This document shows positions 21,515-32,713 of a stretch of 64,000 bases of DNA, in pieces. How positions within the stretch are numbered: position 1 is the first letter of the stretch; every line of letters begins with the position of its first letter. This DNA comes from Coix lacryma-jobi var. lacryma-jobi (taxonomy: Eukaryota; Streptophyta; Magnoliopsida; Poales; Poaceae): assembly GCA_009763385.1 (NCBI GenBank), contig CM019826.1, positions 58,649,127 to 58,713,126 on the forward strand. Direction: 5' to 3'. Made by a program: the position numbers and the translations under genes. The notes below the pieces were generated by a model. The model did no database searches. It saw only the letters and a list, made by a program, of their open reading frames with translations, and was not told the origin of the DNA.

Positions 21515-22738
21515 ATGGAGACAACCCCAGTGTATCCGCCGCTAGGACCTTTGCTCAGCCTTACTGCAAAGTGTGTTTCCAACGGCGAAGGGATCGCAGG
21601 AATTCCACTTACCCTGCGTGAAGTCCTTGTGGCATTAGGAGTCCCAGTTGATCAAATTCTGTATACTTGCTCTGGAGAGCCAGCACTTGAGGGCGGACTC
21701 AGGGCACCTATAGTGGCCAGACTGGAGATACCCGCAAGTCAAACCCTGCCATCCGTTCCAGCTTACTCAGAGATGGTGATTGGAGAGACCATTGATGAGT
21801 GCGTGCAGGCAGTGTCCTTTCAAGCACTCAAGGTTGTAACACGAGACAACAGAGACCACTTGAAGAATACAGAGTTCCGATTACTACCCCAGGCCTTACA
21901 CCCTCACCTCACTCAGGTTGAGCAGGAGCATGCCTATACCCAGACTGTACTTGCCGAAGCCGATCCCTGCCTGCGCACCACAGCTTACCATTTGTATGAC
22001 CTGAACAGCTATGCAAGTCACCTTGAGCTCAAACAGACTGCAGCTCGCAACCACCTGATGGAGTGCCAGGAAGCGACCAAGATTGAGAGATCCGTTCAGG
22101 AGGAACTAAGAGCTACTATAGCAAAACTACAAGACAAGTTGGAGCGACAAGAGGAAAGGCACAAGGCGGAAGTGGCAGATCTGCGATACAAGGCTGCAGA
22201 TTTGGGAAACGACAACTGGTATCTGGACTGTCGAGTGCTGGAATTGCAAAGAAATCTAGAAGAAAGGACCGAAGCCTTGAACCAGAGTTGGAACCGAAAG
22301 AAGAATCAAGGCATGGAGTTTCTAAAACTTCAAAACAAGGTGAAGGCCCTGGAACAGGAAGTCAAGGAGATGCAGGTGAAAGCGTTACGTAACCAAGGCC
22401 ACCTGATAGAATATGTCAAGAACACTGAGTACTTACAAGAGAAATGCGAGCGAACTCGGGATGCCTGGAAGAAGTCAGACAGAAAACGACTCAGGGAGAT
22501 GAAGAGCATCTGGGAGAAACTACCCAAAGAAGAACGCGTCAAAATCCGACCCAGGACTGAGGATTTTGAGCTGGCACCCACCCGACTCAACCTCGACGCT
22601 TGCCCTGTTCTACCTGGAGCCAAGCCTACTGAAGAGCTTGCCGAAGCGCTTAAGTATGTAGCCCGACTCCACAAGACTAACGAGGACATCGAAGCTGAGG
22701 ACAGTCGCTTCCCGGAAGCAGTGTACGGGCAGGAGTAG
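21515..22738 (+). CDS. ORF0 of the Tekay element, coiled-coil protein of unknown function
   Basis: The frame encodes 407 residues from the ATG at 21515, which directly follows GATACGTGCAG, a possible splice acceptor. Residues 1-110 are a mixed, mildly hydrophobic N-terminal part (LTLREVLVALGVPVDQILY). Residues about 130-330 are charged and heptad-rich (EELRATIAKLQDKLERQEER), predicted coiled coil. A short acidic C-terminus ends in TAG at 22738. RIRE3/RIRE8-type chromoviruses are known to carry an extra ORF before gag, and this one fits by position. No enzymatic motif is visible. An intact frame in a young element suggests that it is useful to the element. The stop is followed by GTGTGAGT, a possible donor. 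Confidence 0.8.
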   Translation: METTPVYPPLGPLLSLTAKCVSNGEGIAGIPLTLREVLVALGVPVDQILYTCSGEPALEGGLRAPIVARLEIPASQTLPSVPAYSEMVIGETIDECVQAVSFQALKVVTRDNRDHLKNTEFRLLPQALHPHLTQVEQEHAYTQTVLAEADPCLRTTAYHLYDLNSYASHLELKQTAARNHLMECQEATKIERSVQEELRATIAKLQDKLERQEERHKAEVADLRYKAADLGNDNWYLDCRVLELQRNLEERTEALNQSWNRKKNQGMEFLKLQNKVKALEQEVKEMQVKALRNQGHLIEYVKNTEYLQEKCERTRDAWKKSDRKRLREMKSIWEKLPKEERVKIRPRTEDFELAPTRLNLDACPVLPGAKPTEELAEALKYVARLHKTNEDIEAEDSRFPEAVYGQE

Positions 22739-23032
22739 GTGTGAGTGATGACCCTGCGTGGTCATGTGATGAGTTCCAGTGTGTGTCACCCATGAGATGT
22801 ATTCCCGAGTTGTACCCACGATGCGTAGTACGAATAAGTTAATTATTAATAAGACAAACATGTTATGAGTGTTCGGATTTTATTGCGTCTTATGGATCTT
22901 TATCGCTTCTTTGTTTGAGTGCAGGATAGAATAATGTTTTCTGTAAATCGTTGAACTGACTCTAATAAAACTTGAAAGCAATGTTTAAACAGTTAATATA
23001 TATACTAAAACTCTATCTATTCTATGACACAG

Positions 23033-26000
23033 ATGTCGCTACGCCGCTCAGTACGTCTGAGCCACCCGCGTGATCTGACTCCTGAACCCGCTGTAAGAGC
23101 TGGGCGACTCCGTGGACGAGGACGCGGAGCGGGAAACGGTCGTGGCCGTGGAGGAAGACGTGGAGTACCATTCAATATGGAGCAGACGCCACCACCAGCA
23201 GAGGATGACCATGTTCCCGCTGATGATCACGTGCCAATCGGCGCGGCACCACCGCCTCCACCACCGCCAGCACCACCAAGTCTGGCTGAAGTGATGGCTC
23301 AACAGACTCAGCTGCTAGCTGCACTCGTAGAGGGTGCAAATCGTCGCAATGGTGGTCAATACAATGACTTTCAAAGGAAGCTTGAAGGATTCATCAAACT
23401 CAGGCCACCTACCTATGATGGCACCGATCCTGATCCACTCGCTGCCAACGACTGGCTACGTGAGATGGAAAAGAAGCTCGACCTTACCATGCTGTCCGAT
23501 GAAGAGTGTGTTGGAGCCGCTACCCATCAGCTCACTGGTGCAGCCCGCGCCTGGTGGGACAGTTTCAGTGACTCTCATGAGAATCCAGCTAGGATTACTT
23601 GGGATGAGTTCGTGGAAGCTTTCACTGACTATCACATTCCTGAAGGCGTGATGCAAGCTAAGGAAGAAGAGTTTCGTAACATTAAGATGGGGAATGAGAA
23701 GGTTACTGAGTATACCACTCGCTTCACCACTCTACTTCGCTTTGCGCCACTTTCTATAGTGACCAGCGAAGAAGAGAAGTTGTACTACTACCGCAAGGGT
23801 CTCAGTTCTCGCATCAAGGTGAATATGAGAGGAGTTAAGAGTCACACTCTGCGCGACCTCATAGATCACAGCATCCAGATCGAAAAGGATCGGAATGAAG
23901 CTGGAGAAGAGTTCAGAGAGAGGAAGCGCAAAGCAGATGGTTCCTTTCGCCACCCTGAGCGCAAGAAGGCACGAATGACCCATGTTACCAGCTACTCTCG
24001 CCCTGGATCCGGTAGGAGCGGAGGCTCACATGCTGCCCAATACTCTCGCTCATACCAAGACCGTACTCCGGCTCGTACTCAGGATCGTTCAGGGAGCTTT
24101 CGTGCGTCACAAGACCGTACTGCTCAGAATCGCACTACACAGAATGCATCTACTTGGAAGGCACCCACACCAACTTCCACCAGTGGTATGCCTTGGACAT
24201 GTTTCAAGTGTGGACAGCCTGGCCACAAGATTGCCAACTGTCCAGAAAATGCCAAAGCCCCGAAGGCACCACCAAGAGCTCAACCTCAACCCCGGGAATC
24301 TGCTTCCCGTGGTCGCCTTACTCACCTGAATGCTGAGGATGCCCAAGATGCCCCAGATGTGGTGTACGGTATGTTTTTGGTTAACGGCATTAGAGCATCA
24401 GTTCTTTTCGATTCAGGTGCTACATGTTCTTACATATCATCAAAGTTTGCACATGAGCATTGCATTCCGGTCAGCCCACGCCAACTTCCAATCATAACTA
24501 GCTCACCCTTAGGAGACCTAAAGAGTACCCATATATGTAAGGGAGTGAAATTAACCATCGAGGGATTAGTTTTCACAGCCGACCTAACCCTACTACCTTC
24601 TACCAGCTTAGAGGTTATTTTAGGAATGGACTGGTTAACCAAGCACCGGAGTATTATATCCTGCTCACCCAGATACATTCAAATAACTCATCCAACGGGC
24701 CAAGCCGTTCGATGCACACCCCAAGCCGAGAAAACGGCTACCCTTCTAGGTGCCCTTAAAACCAAGGTTACACCCCGGGACAAACCTTTGACAGTAGATG
24801 ATGTGCCCATAGTCAGAGACCATGCCGATGTGTTTCCGGAAGAAATACTAGGGATGCCTCCGGAACGGGAAGTGGAGTTTGTGATCAATTTATTGTCGGG
24901 AACAGGGCCTATAGCCAAAAGACCATATCGCATGTCTGTTGATGAATTGGCTGAATTAAAGAAACAATTGAAGGAACTTGCTGATAAGGGATATATCAGG
25001 CCTAGTGCATCACCTTGGGGTTCTCCTGTACTGTTTGTGAGGAAGAAGGATGGCACAATGAGGATGTGTGTTGATTATAGGAGCCTGAATGCGGTGACTA
25101 TCAAGAACAAATACCCGTTGCCGAGGATTGATGACCTGCTTGATCAGTTGCGAAATGCTAAGTACTTTTCCAAGATTGACCTCCGATCAGGGTATCATCA
25201 GATGAAGGATCAGAGAAATTGATATTTCCAAAACAGCTTTTGTCACAAGGTATGGGCAGTATGAGTTCACAGTAGTGCCATTTGGACTCACGAATGCACC
25301 TGCCTATTTCATGAACATGATGAATAAGGTGTTTATGGAGGAGTTAGATAAGTTTGTCGTAGTATTCATTGACGACATTCTTATATACTCAGCCACAGCG
25401 GAAGAGCATGAGCTGCATTTGAGGACTGTACTTGAAAGATTGGCACAAAATCTGCTTTATGCTAAGTTCAGCAAATGTGAGTTCTGGCTTGAAGAAGTGA
25501 CATTTCTAGGACACGTACTATCAGCCGAAGGAGTAGCTGTTGATCCCACGAAAATAGAAGCTATCAGAGATTGGGAATCACCTCGTAATGTGGGTGAAAT
25601 CAGAAGTTTTCTGGGACTGGCGGGATATTATCGCCGATTCATTGAGAATTTCTCAAAGATCGCTCGCCCGATGACCAATCTGTTGAAAAAGACACAGAAC
25701 TTTGAATGGTCAGATGAATGTGAGAATAGTTTTCTTGAGCTAAAGAAGAGACTCACTACCACCCCTGTGTTAGCTCTGCCAGACATCAATCAGAGTTTCG
25801 TAGTCTATTGCGACGCCTCCCGTCAAGGACTTGGATGCGTTTTGATGCGGAATGGAAAGGTTATAGCCTATGCCTCCCGACAGCTAAAAGATCACGAACA
25901 GCGGTATCCCACTCATGATCTCGAGCTTGCAGCTGTAGTACATGCACTAAAGATTTGGAGGCACTATTTGATAGGCAACAAGTGCGATATTTATACCGAT

Positions 26001-27680
26001 CACAAGAGCCTGAAATATTTCTTTACTCAAGAAGACCTAAATATGAGGCAGCGCCGATGGCTCGAACTTATTAAAGATTATGATCTAGAAATTCACTATC
26101 ACCCAGGAAAGGCCAATGTTGTGGCAGATGCACTCAGTCGCAAGAGTTATTGTCACACCCTAATAGCGGAATCTATGCCAGCTGAACTGAAGGAGGAAAT
26201 TGATCATTTCCAGTTAGAGATCCTACCGCATGGAATGCTGAATGAGTTACGGATCCAATACAACCTCACAGATAGAATCCGCAAAGCTCAAGAGAATTGT
26301 GAGGAAATGGAGTATATCCGGGGCTTGATGAAGCTTGGGTGTCGCACCGATCACCGAGAAGATGACCAAGGAACTCTTTGGTACAAGGATCGAATATGTG
26401 TACCCAATAACCCGGAGCTTCGTAATGAAATATTGACTGAGGCACATAACTCTGAGTATAATATTCACCCCAGAGGAGCCAAAATGTACCAAGATTTGAA
26501 GAAACACTTCTGGTGGAAGGGCATGAAAACCTCTGTAGCAGAGCACGTGGCAAAATGTGACACGTGCAGCAGGGTTAAAGCTGAGCATGGAAGACCCGCA
26601 GGATTACTTAAACCACTAGAAATTCCTCAGTGGAAATGGGAATGCATAACCATGGACTTTATAGTTGGGTTACCAAGGACACAAAAAGGCAACAACTCCA
26701 TTTGGGTGATTGTGGACAGGTTGACAAAAGTGGCTCATTTCATACCTGTTAAGACCGCTTATCCTACTGAGAGATTAGCAGAGTTATACGTGGAACATAT
26801 CCTTAAGCTTCATGGAGCACCATCAAGCATCGTGTCTGATCGAGGACCACAATTTACTTCTCAATTTTGGAAATCCTTGCATAAGGCAATTGGGATGAAA
26901 CTTGATTACAGCACAGCTTACTACCCACAAACCGACGGGCAAACAGAAAGAGTAAATCAGATACTGGAAGATATGCTCCGAGCCAGTGTGCTAAATTACG
27001 GCAAGGATTGGGAGAAATGCTTAGCACATGCAGAATTTGCATATAACAACAGCTACCAGGCTAGCATTAAGATGTCCCCATTTGAAGCCTTGTACGGAAG
27101 ACCATGCCAGACTCCGTTAATGTGGTCTAACCCTGGAGAAAGATCACTCTTCGGACCCGCAAAAATTAAGGAAGCAGAGGAAGGGGTGAATCAGGTTCGA
27201 GAAAATCTAAAGATAGCACAAACTCGATACAAGAGTTATGCAGGTAAAAGGCGAAGAGACCTCGCATTTGAGGTAGGAGATTTTGTTTACCTAAAAGTAT
27301 CTCCACTTCGGGGCACCGTCAGATTTCATAAGAAAGGAAAGCTTGCACCAAGATTCGTGGGACCATACCAAATTACTGAGAAGGTTGGAAAGCTTGCATA
27401 TGAACTGGACCTACCTAAAGAGTTAATAGGGGTACATCCTGTGTTCCACGTATCTCAGCTACGTAAATGTTTACGAGTACCAGAAGAGGTTGTGCCCACT
27501 AATGCACTTGATTTACAAGATACACTCGAGTATAGAGAACATCCAATCAAGATATTGGGATGGGACACAAAAGAGACCCGAAGTAAGATTATCGGAATGT
27601 GTAAAGTTCAGTGGAGTAACCACACTGAAAGAGAAGCAACGTGGGAGAAAGAATCCGATCTACGAGAGCAATTTCCCTAA
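23033..27680 (+). pseudogene. gag-pol: Gag-pol of the Tekay element, one frameshift
   Basis: It starts at the ATG 23033 after TATGACACAG (an ATG at 23024 is also in frame). The first frame runs to 25222. It has an RG-rich N-terminus (residues 25-50), gag capsid domain (about 120-270), zinc knuckle CFKCGQPGHKIANC (near residue 393), protease with DSGAT (near 463) and the first RT blocks to YFSKIDLRSGYHQM. One extra base around 25205-25215 shifts the frame; the second frame (25275-27680) resumes with the RT palm FIDD, then RNase H (YCDAS, DLEL, YTDHKS), integrase with HHCC (H..H, CDTC), the DDE residues in TMDF, SDRG and TERVNQ, and a C-terminal chromodomain (about the last 55 residues). Apart from the shift, all catalytic residues seen are present. 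Confidence 0.95.
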
Positions 27681-27728
27681 CTATTCATCGGGTACGTATC
27701 GGTTTAATCTCGGGGTCGAGATCCTAAT

Positions 27729-27741
27729 AAGGGGGGGAGAC
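27729..27741 (+). other. Polypurine tract of the Tekay element
   Basis: AAGGGGGGGAGAC directly precedes the 3' LTR start TGTAACAACCC. Confidence 0.9.
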
Positions 27742-29730
27742 TGTAACAACCCACAAATTTCTACCCCAAAAATCCCAACCACAAAATTTTTCTTTTCCTT
27801 TTACCTTGCATGATGAGTGAGACAACTTACTTGTGCGTCAATCTCTAAGCACATGCATTAACATTCATACTTGACCATTAGGTAAGGTGCATAGTGTGTA
27901 ACTAAATAACCTATTAATAAGCATATGTGATTTGGCTCTTCTTGGATTTCTTGTGTGAAATGCATCAATACATATACATAAACTTTGCAAAGCATGTTAC
28001 GTGACAAACCCATAACTTAAGATCAATATTTGGAATAAGGATTAACATTAACATTAAGCTAATTAGGAAGTGAAATAGAGAAAAGGTAAACAGACTGACT
28101 GGGCCGAAACCTTTCGCGCAGCCCAGCTAACCGCCCGGAGTGAATCCACCTGCGCGGCCATTTCGGCCCGGCACCACACGCACCCGCGCGGCTCAACTTG
28201 CGCACACACTCGGCCCACGCGGCCGGTCCAAACGCGCGCGCTTGCACGGTCTCGCGGATAGCCCAACCGCGCGTGGAGCGGCCCTGCCATCGCGTGCGAC
28301 CGCTCGCCTCCGCGCCGAGACCCCAACAACCCGACCCCACGCGTCAGCGAGAACCATCTCTGTTCTTCTTCTTGCGCAAGCCGAAAGACAGAGCACGGCA
28401 ACAGCGGCGGCCCCCACCGTGCCACCTCGGCCGACCGCGGCTAACAACCCCTAACAAACTAGGGAATCTTGCCCCCTGCGATTGAATTGGAGGCGTGTGG
28501 AATCGGAGTGCCTCGCGACCCTCGGATCGAGCTGCGTGGCCGATCCGCCATCCACCACGACGGGCACCCTGCGCCCATAAAAGCAGAGCCCTCACCGGAA
28601 CCCCTGGGTTCCCAGCAAGCGTCGCCACACCGTGGCGCACTCACCACACCACACAGCCGAGAGAAGAGAGTAGCGAAGGAGCGGAGCCGTGGAGGATCGG
28701 GCGCCGCCGCGGAATTCGTCGGCGCCGAGGAAGAGGACCGCAAGCGGAGCACGGGGTGAACCAGGAGCTGCACGGCACTGCAACCGGAGCTACACGGCCT
28801 CGAATCGCCCTGCACCGCTATCCTATCTTCACCGCCACCACGGTAAGCCTCATGCCGCCTCCGCCATCTTCGTCCTCTGCATCGGCCATGGCGCCCGTAC
28901 CGGAGCGCGCAGGCCAGAGCCTCTACCGGCTCAGAGCGAACCCACACCACCGCACACACGTTGATGCCTCATGAACCGCACTCCGAACTAGGTAGGAAGA
29001 CCGAGCTCACGGCGATGAAACGCATGCACGTCGCCGCGAACTGACGCGCCGTGGCGAAACGTTGACCCAAACGCTATAGCCCACAAGAGACGCTGCTGGA
29101 CAGCCGATGGTGATCACCACTCGAAGTAGAATCCCGTGCACACTCTAGTTGAAGCCATAGACCGGGGAGCATTCTAGCCGAGAGGGTGAGACGTCACGAC
29201 CATGCGCGACGTCGCGGCTGGGCATGCCGTGGCGAACCTGTGCTCCAGTTGCCACGGGCCTCGAGCTGGGAAACTAACTGGCCGCATAGCATCACCGAGT
29301 GATGGAGAACACCGTGCGCGCCGTAGAATTAACTGGTGACCGATAATGAGCTCGTTCCGATGTCGCATGGTCGCGCCGCTGTGTGCCGCCGTGCGAGATC
29401 ATACGCGTGGAGTTGCTGCCGGGATTACTGATGGCAGCAGCATGATCTAGAGGCAGTAGAGGAGATGGGAAGGAGACCGTATGATTGAATTTGGTTGGGG
29501 AGGAGCGGAGCTAGCCAAACGACATAACACCGCCGCGGCTCCGCCGCCGAGTCACCCACGCTGGCCGCTAGGATCACCAGACCACGGAATTGGTGGCTTG
29601 GATCGATCCGCCGTAGAAGCACGAGCACGCTGAAGCACAGAATCGAGTCCGGGGAGGCGAAGTTGAGCACCGGCGCAAGCGCGCCGTTGGCGGAGCGCCG
29701 CCGTAACAAAACAGAGGAGAAAGGGGAGAA

Positions 29731-30040
29731 AACACCGATTCACCCGAGGCTCGAGGTTGAAGGAGGCCTCGGTGCAAAACACCGATTCGCCCGAGGCTCG
29801 AGGTTGAAGGAGGCCTCGGTGCAAAACACCGATTCGCCCGAGGCTCGAGGTCGAAGGAGACCTCGGTGCAAAACACCGATTCGCCCGAGGCTCGAGGGTG
29901 AAGGAGACCTCGGTGCAAAACACCGATTCGCCGAGGCTCGAGGCTGAGGGAGGCCCCGGGGCAAAACATCGACTCGCCCGAGGCTCGAGGGTAGCGCCCT
30001 CGGCATCACCGTCCGAGGGAGGCCTCGTCTCACTCGAGGG
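29731..30040. repeat. 47-bp tandem repeat, 6 units plus a degenerate one, in the Tekay 3' LTR
   Basis: Same unit as at 19109-19372. The GTTGAAG variant occurs twice here and once in the 5' LTR, so the extra unit is most likely a duplication of the first one. Confidence 0.9.
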
Positions 30041-30411
30041 ACGCGAACAGGATCGTCCGAGTTGACATAATGCTGACGTCATGCTGACATCAACACCCGT
30101 TGACCAAGTCAACGCTGACCGCGGACCCACCTGTCATTCACTAACTCCGAACTGACCAGTCACAGAGCGACACGTGTCGTCACCCTGTTTAACCTGTCTT
30201 TTGTTATTTTCAGAAAATAGAATAAACTTCGGAAATTCATAACTAATTCATACAGACTCCAAAAATAGTGGTTCAAGTTGCTAAACTCATCTAAAATCGA
30301 GATCTACCTAATGGTACCATGTTTGAGTGCATTTGGATCTTTTGAATTTTCATTCGTTCTTTGTGCTATTCTATAGATGTCGCTAATGCGACCGTTTTCG
30401 TACGTTTTCAG

Positions 30412-31771
30412 AGCCGGAAAGGACGCCTGACAACGAGGATCACGACTACGAGGAGGAACAAGGCAACGATCAATCTCAAGGTGCCACAGCCCATCCAACC
30501 TCGTAGATCCCATTACGCATGCTAAACTACATTTCTAATTTAATGATGCTCAGTATAGGACTTGCATGATAGATTTGCTTGTAAGCCCATACCTTGACGC
30601 AACCTATCCCTTGCTAACCAGCTGATAGGATAGACACACGCGCTGTAAATACTATCTTGATTATATTTATTTGAGCTACGGTGCAAAACCGGTGCATAAT
30701 GCTATACGGTGTATATCGGGGAGTGTGCTGCGTGTGTTTTGGGTGAGTATGGTGGTGAGGGTTGTGTCGACCAAGCCAGAATATATGATGAGCCTGGTGC
30801 GAGTCTTGCCGTAGGGCATATCTGGATGCCCCTATGGTGTGAAACCTGTGGCGGGTTAAATGGTGACATGAGGTGGATCTGGGTGTGAGCCGCTGGTGGA
30901 GCCCAGATCAGGAGCGTGCTGTGGTGGCACATATAATGAAAACCTTTGAGAAGACATTCTGGCTTAGTCACCCTAGATTGGTGCGGGATCTGGACCACGG
31001 GGAAATACCTTTACAAGCCACTCGCTCCTTATGGACGGGGACGGTCGGACTACCTGGTAGGGTAATGCCATTACTGCTAGGCGAGAGAGTGCGAGGAAGG
31101 TACGGGTATCAGAGTCCCACACCCTTCCGAGACGATCACGGCTCCCCCTTCGGGAGAGGGATCGTGACTTCACAGACTTAGCCACCCAGACATACTTGAG
31201 GTGAATCCAGGGCTGAGTGGTAGGGTGGCATTACTCTAGGCTGGCAAGCGGCCGGTATCCGCCTAGGCACATCCGGGGTGCTGATGATGGCGATCTTGTG
31301 GATATTGTAGAACCTCTGCAGAGTGTATGGTTGATCGATCGATACGTTGGCCAATTCGTTGGCCGCGGACCTTTTTCCCTGACCTGTTTCCGACTAGTGA
31401 GAGCTTCTCTTTTCTCCCTCTGGTAAGAGTGTGCCGGTCGTGAGTCAGGTGAGACTGCGGGCCGTTGAGACAAAGGCTGGGAGGGAGCTGGCCTCTGTCG
31501 ACTGAGCGAGAGTATGTGTGTGTGAGGGAATGGTGAATTGGTGATGGATACGGTGATAAGTTAAAATGGTGAAACATGATAAACATACATAATTATTATA
31601 CTGTTATGCATAGGAAAACCCAGCCTGCTAGGTCTGAATTTCATTACCTGTTGCATCCACTACCACATATAAATCATATAGGATGGGAAAGTGTGGCCAG
31701 TACAAATCGTACTGAAAATTGAGGTTTCAGGTTCCGAGGAGGAGTACCACTCCGAGGAGTTCGAGGAATAG
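30412..31771 (+). other. Putative spliced acidic exons in the Tekay 3' LTR
   Basis: Counterparts of the 5' LTR exons: exon A 30412-30480, exon B 31731-31771 with TAG. Splice signals and frame are preserved; one codon differs (GGG to AGG). Confidence 0.45.
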
Positions 31772-32026
31772 GGGGTTTTCGCTTCTACGCTCAAGTTGGA
31801 GTTCGATCGCGCTTCTTCGTCTACTTCAAGCTGTTCCGGATGTTGTTTATCTAAATTTTCGCCTGTTGGCGATGTAATAAATGTATTATCGTATTAAGTA
31901 CGCTTTTATTCGAAGTATGGATTATTGATATTTGACTGGATTATCGGATAATTTGACTCGAAAGAGTTTTATTACACTTGACTCTGTGGATTTTCCCTTC
32001 GTGGAAAATCAGGTCAATACATCAGT

Positions 32027-32713
32027 AGTCGGTTCTTGGGGTTTTCCAAATATATGACCGGGTAGTCCATAAAGGTCTTGAAGAACCAAAACATGTCACT
32101 GATGCGTTGCATATTCCATCTGAGTAATAAATATTCAGCTTCAGGTGGGTAATGTTTTCAACAAACATCCCTTATCACCCCCCACTGAACAAAAATTTCT
32201 ATGGAAACAGCAATAATTGACCAATGACTGTTCCAGCTGTACGTATTAAAGATTTTTGTCGTGTTCTGCAACTGCAAAGTTTGTCGTCTTCCTCTTGAAG
32301 TGTGCATGGGAATCAAGTCCATCATCGATGCCAGGCTTCACATGTGCAACAGTGCATAGGTTGAATTATTTGACCCTTTAGTCTCTTTTATCCATAGACA
32401 AAGTCCATAGACCAAAAGGAATCTGCCTATAAATACCCTGGCTGGGAAGCGAAGAACTCATATCCTTTTAAGTTGATGGCTTTCTCTAGTTCCATGAGTA
32501 TTGTAGGATTAATAGTGGAGATGGCCGAGCCCTCGGGTATCTTCCTTCTGTAGGATAGATGAGGTGTCCAGAAGAACTCTTGTGAAGGGACCATCCACCA
32601 GGGTGGTTTCCAAGTGGTCGCGAGCAGAGGGATACAAAGGTGCGCCTAGAAGAACTCTTGTGACTACCACTCGTAGATAACCTCGGAGTCATAGGTTGTC
32701 AAAAGGCGGCGAG
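32027..32713 (-). mobile_element. Tat-2 3' non-coding region, segment 2
   Basis: It continues from 17123 and ends at the Athila-like insertion (GCGAG at 32709-32713). No open frame of note. A degenerate GAAGAACTCTTGTGA unit occurs twice (about 32571 and 32649). Confidence 0.55.

Larger units (their letters stand above)
17124..32021 (+). mobile_element. Complete Tekay/Del chromovirus (Ty3/gypsy), 14.9 kb
   Basis: Two LTRs of about 4.2 kb (17124-21348 and 27742-32021), a 5-bp target duplication TCAGT (17119-17123 and 32022-32026), an initiator-Met primer site, ORF0, gag-pol with a C-terminal chromodomain, and a polypurine tract define a full element. LTR length and the chromodomain place it in the Tekay/Del (RIRE3/Tekay) lineage of chromoviruses. 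The LTRs differ only by scattered substitutions, small indels and one repeat unit, so insertion is fairly recent. It interrupts Tat-2. Confidence 0.95.
27742..32021 (+). mobile_element. 3' LTR of the Tekay element
   Basis: It runs from TGTAACAACCCACAAATT to TCAGGTCAATACA, 4,280 bp. It matches the 5' LTR along its length. The repeat array is one unit longer, and three of the last seven bases differ (TCAATACA against TCATTTCA). Confidence 0.9.
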
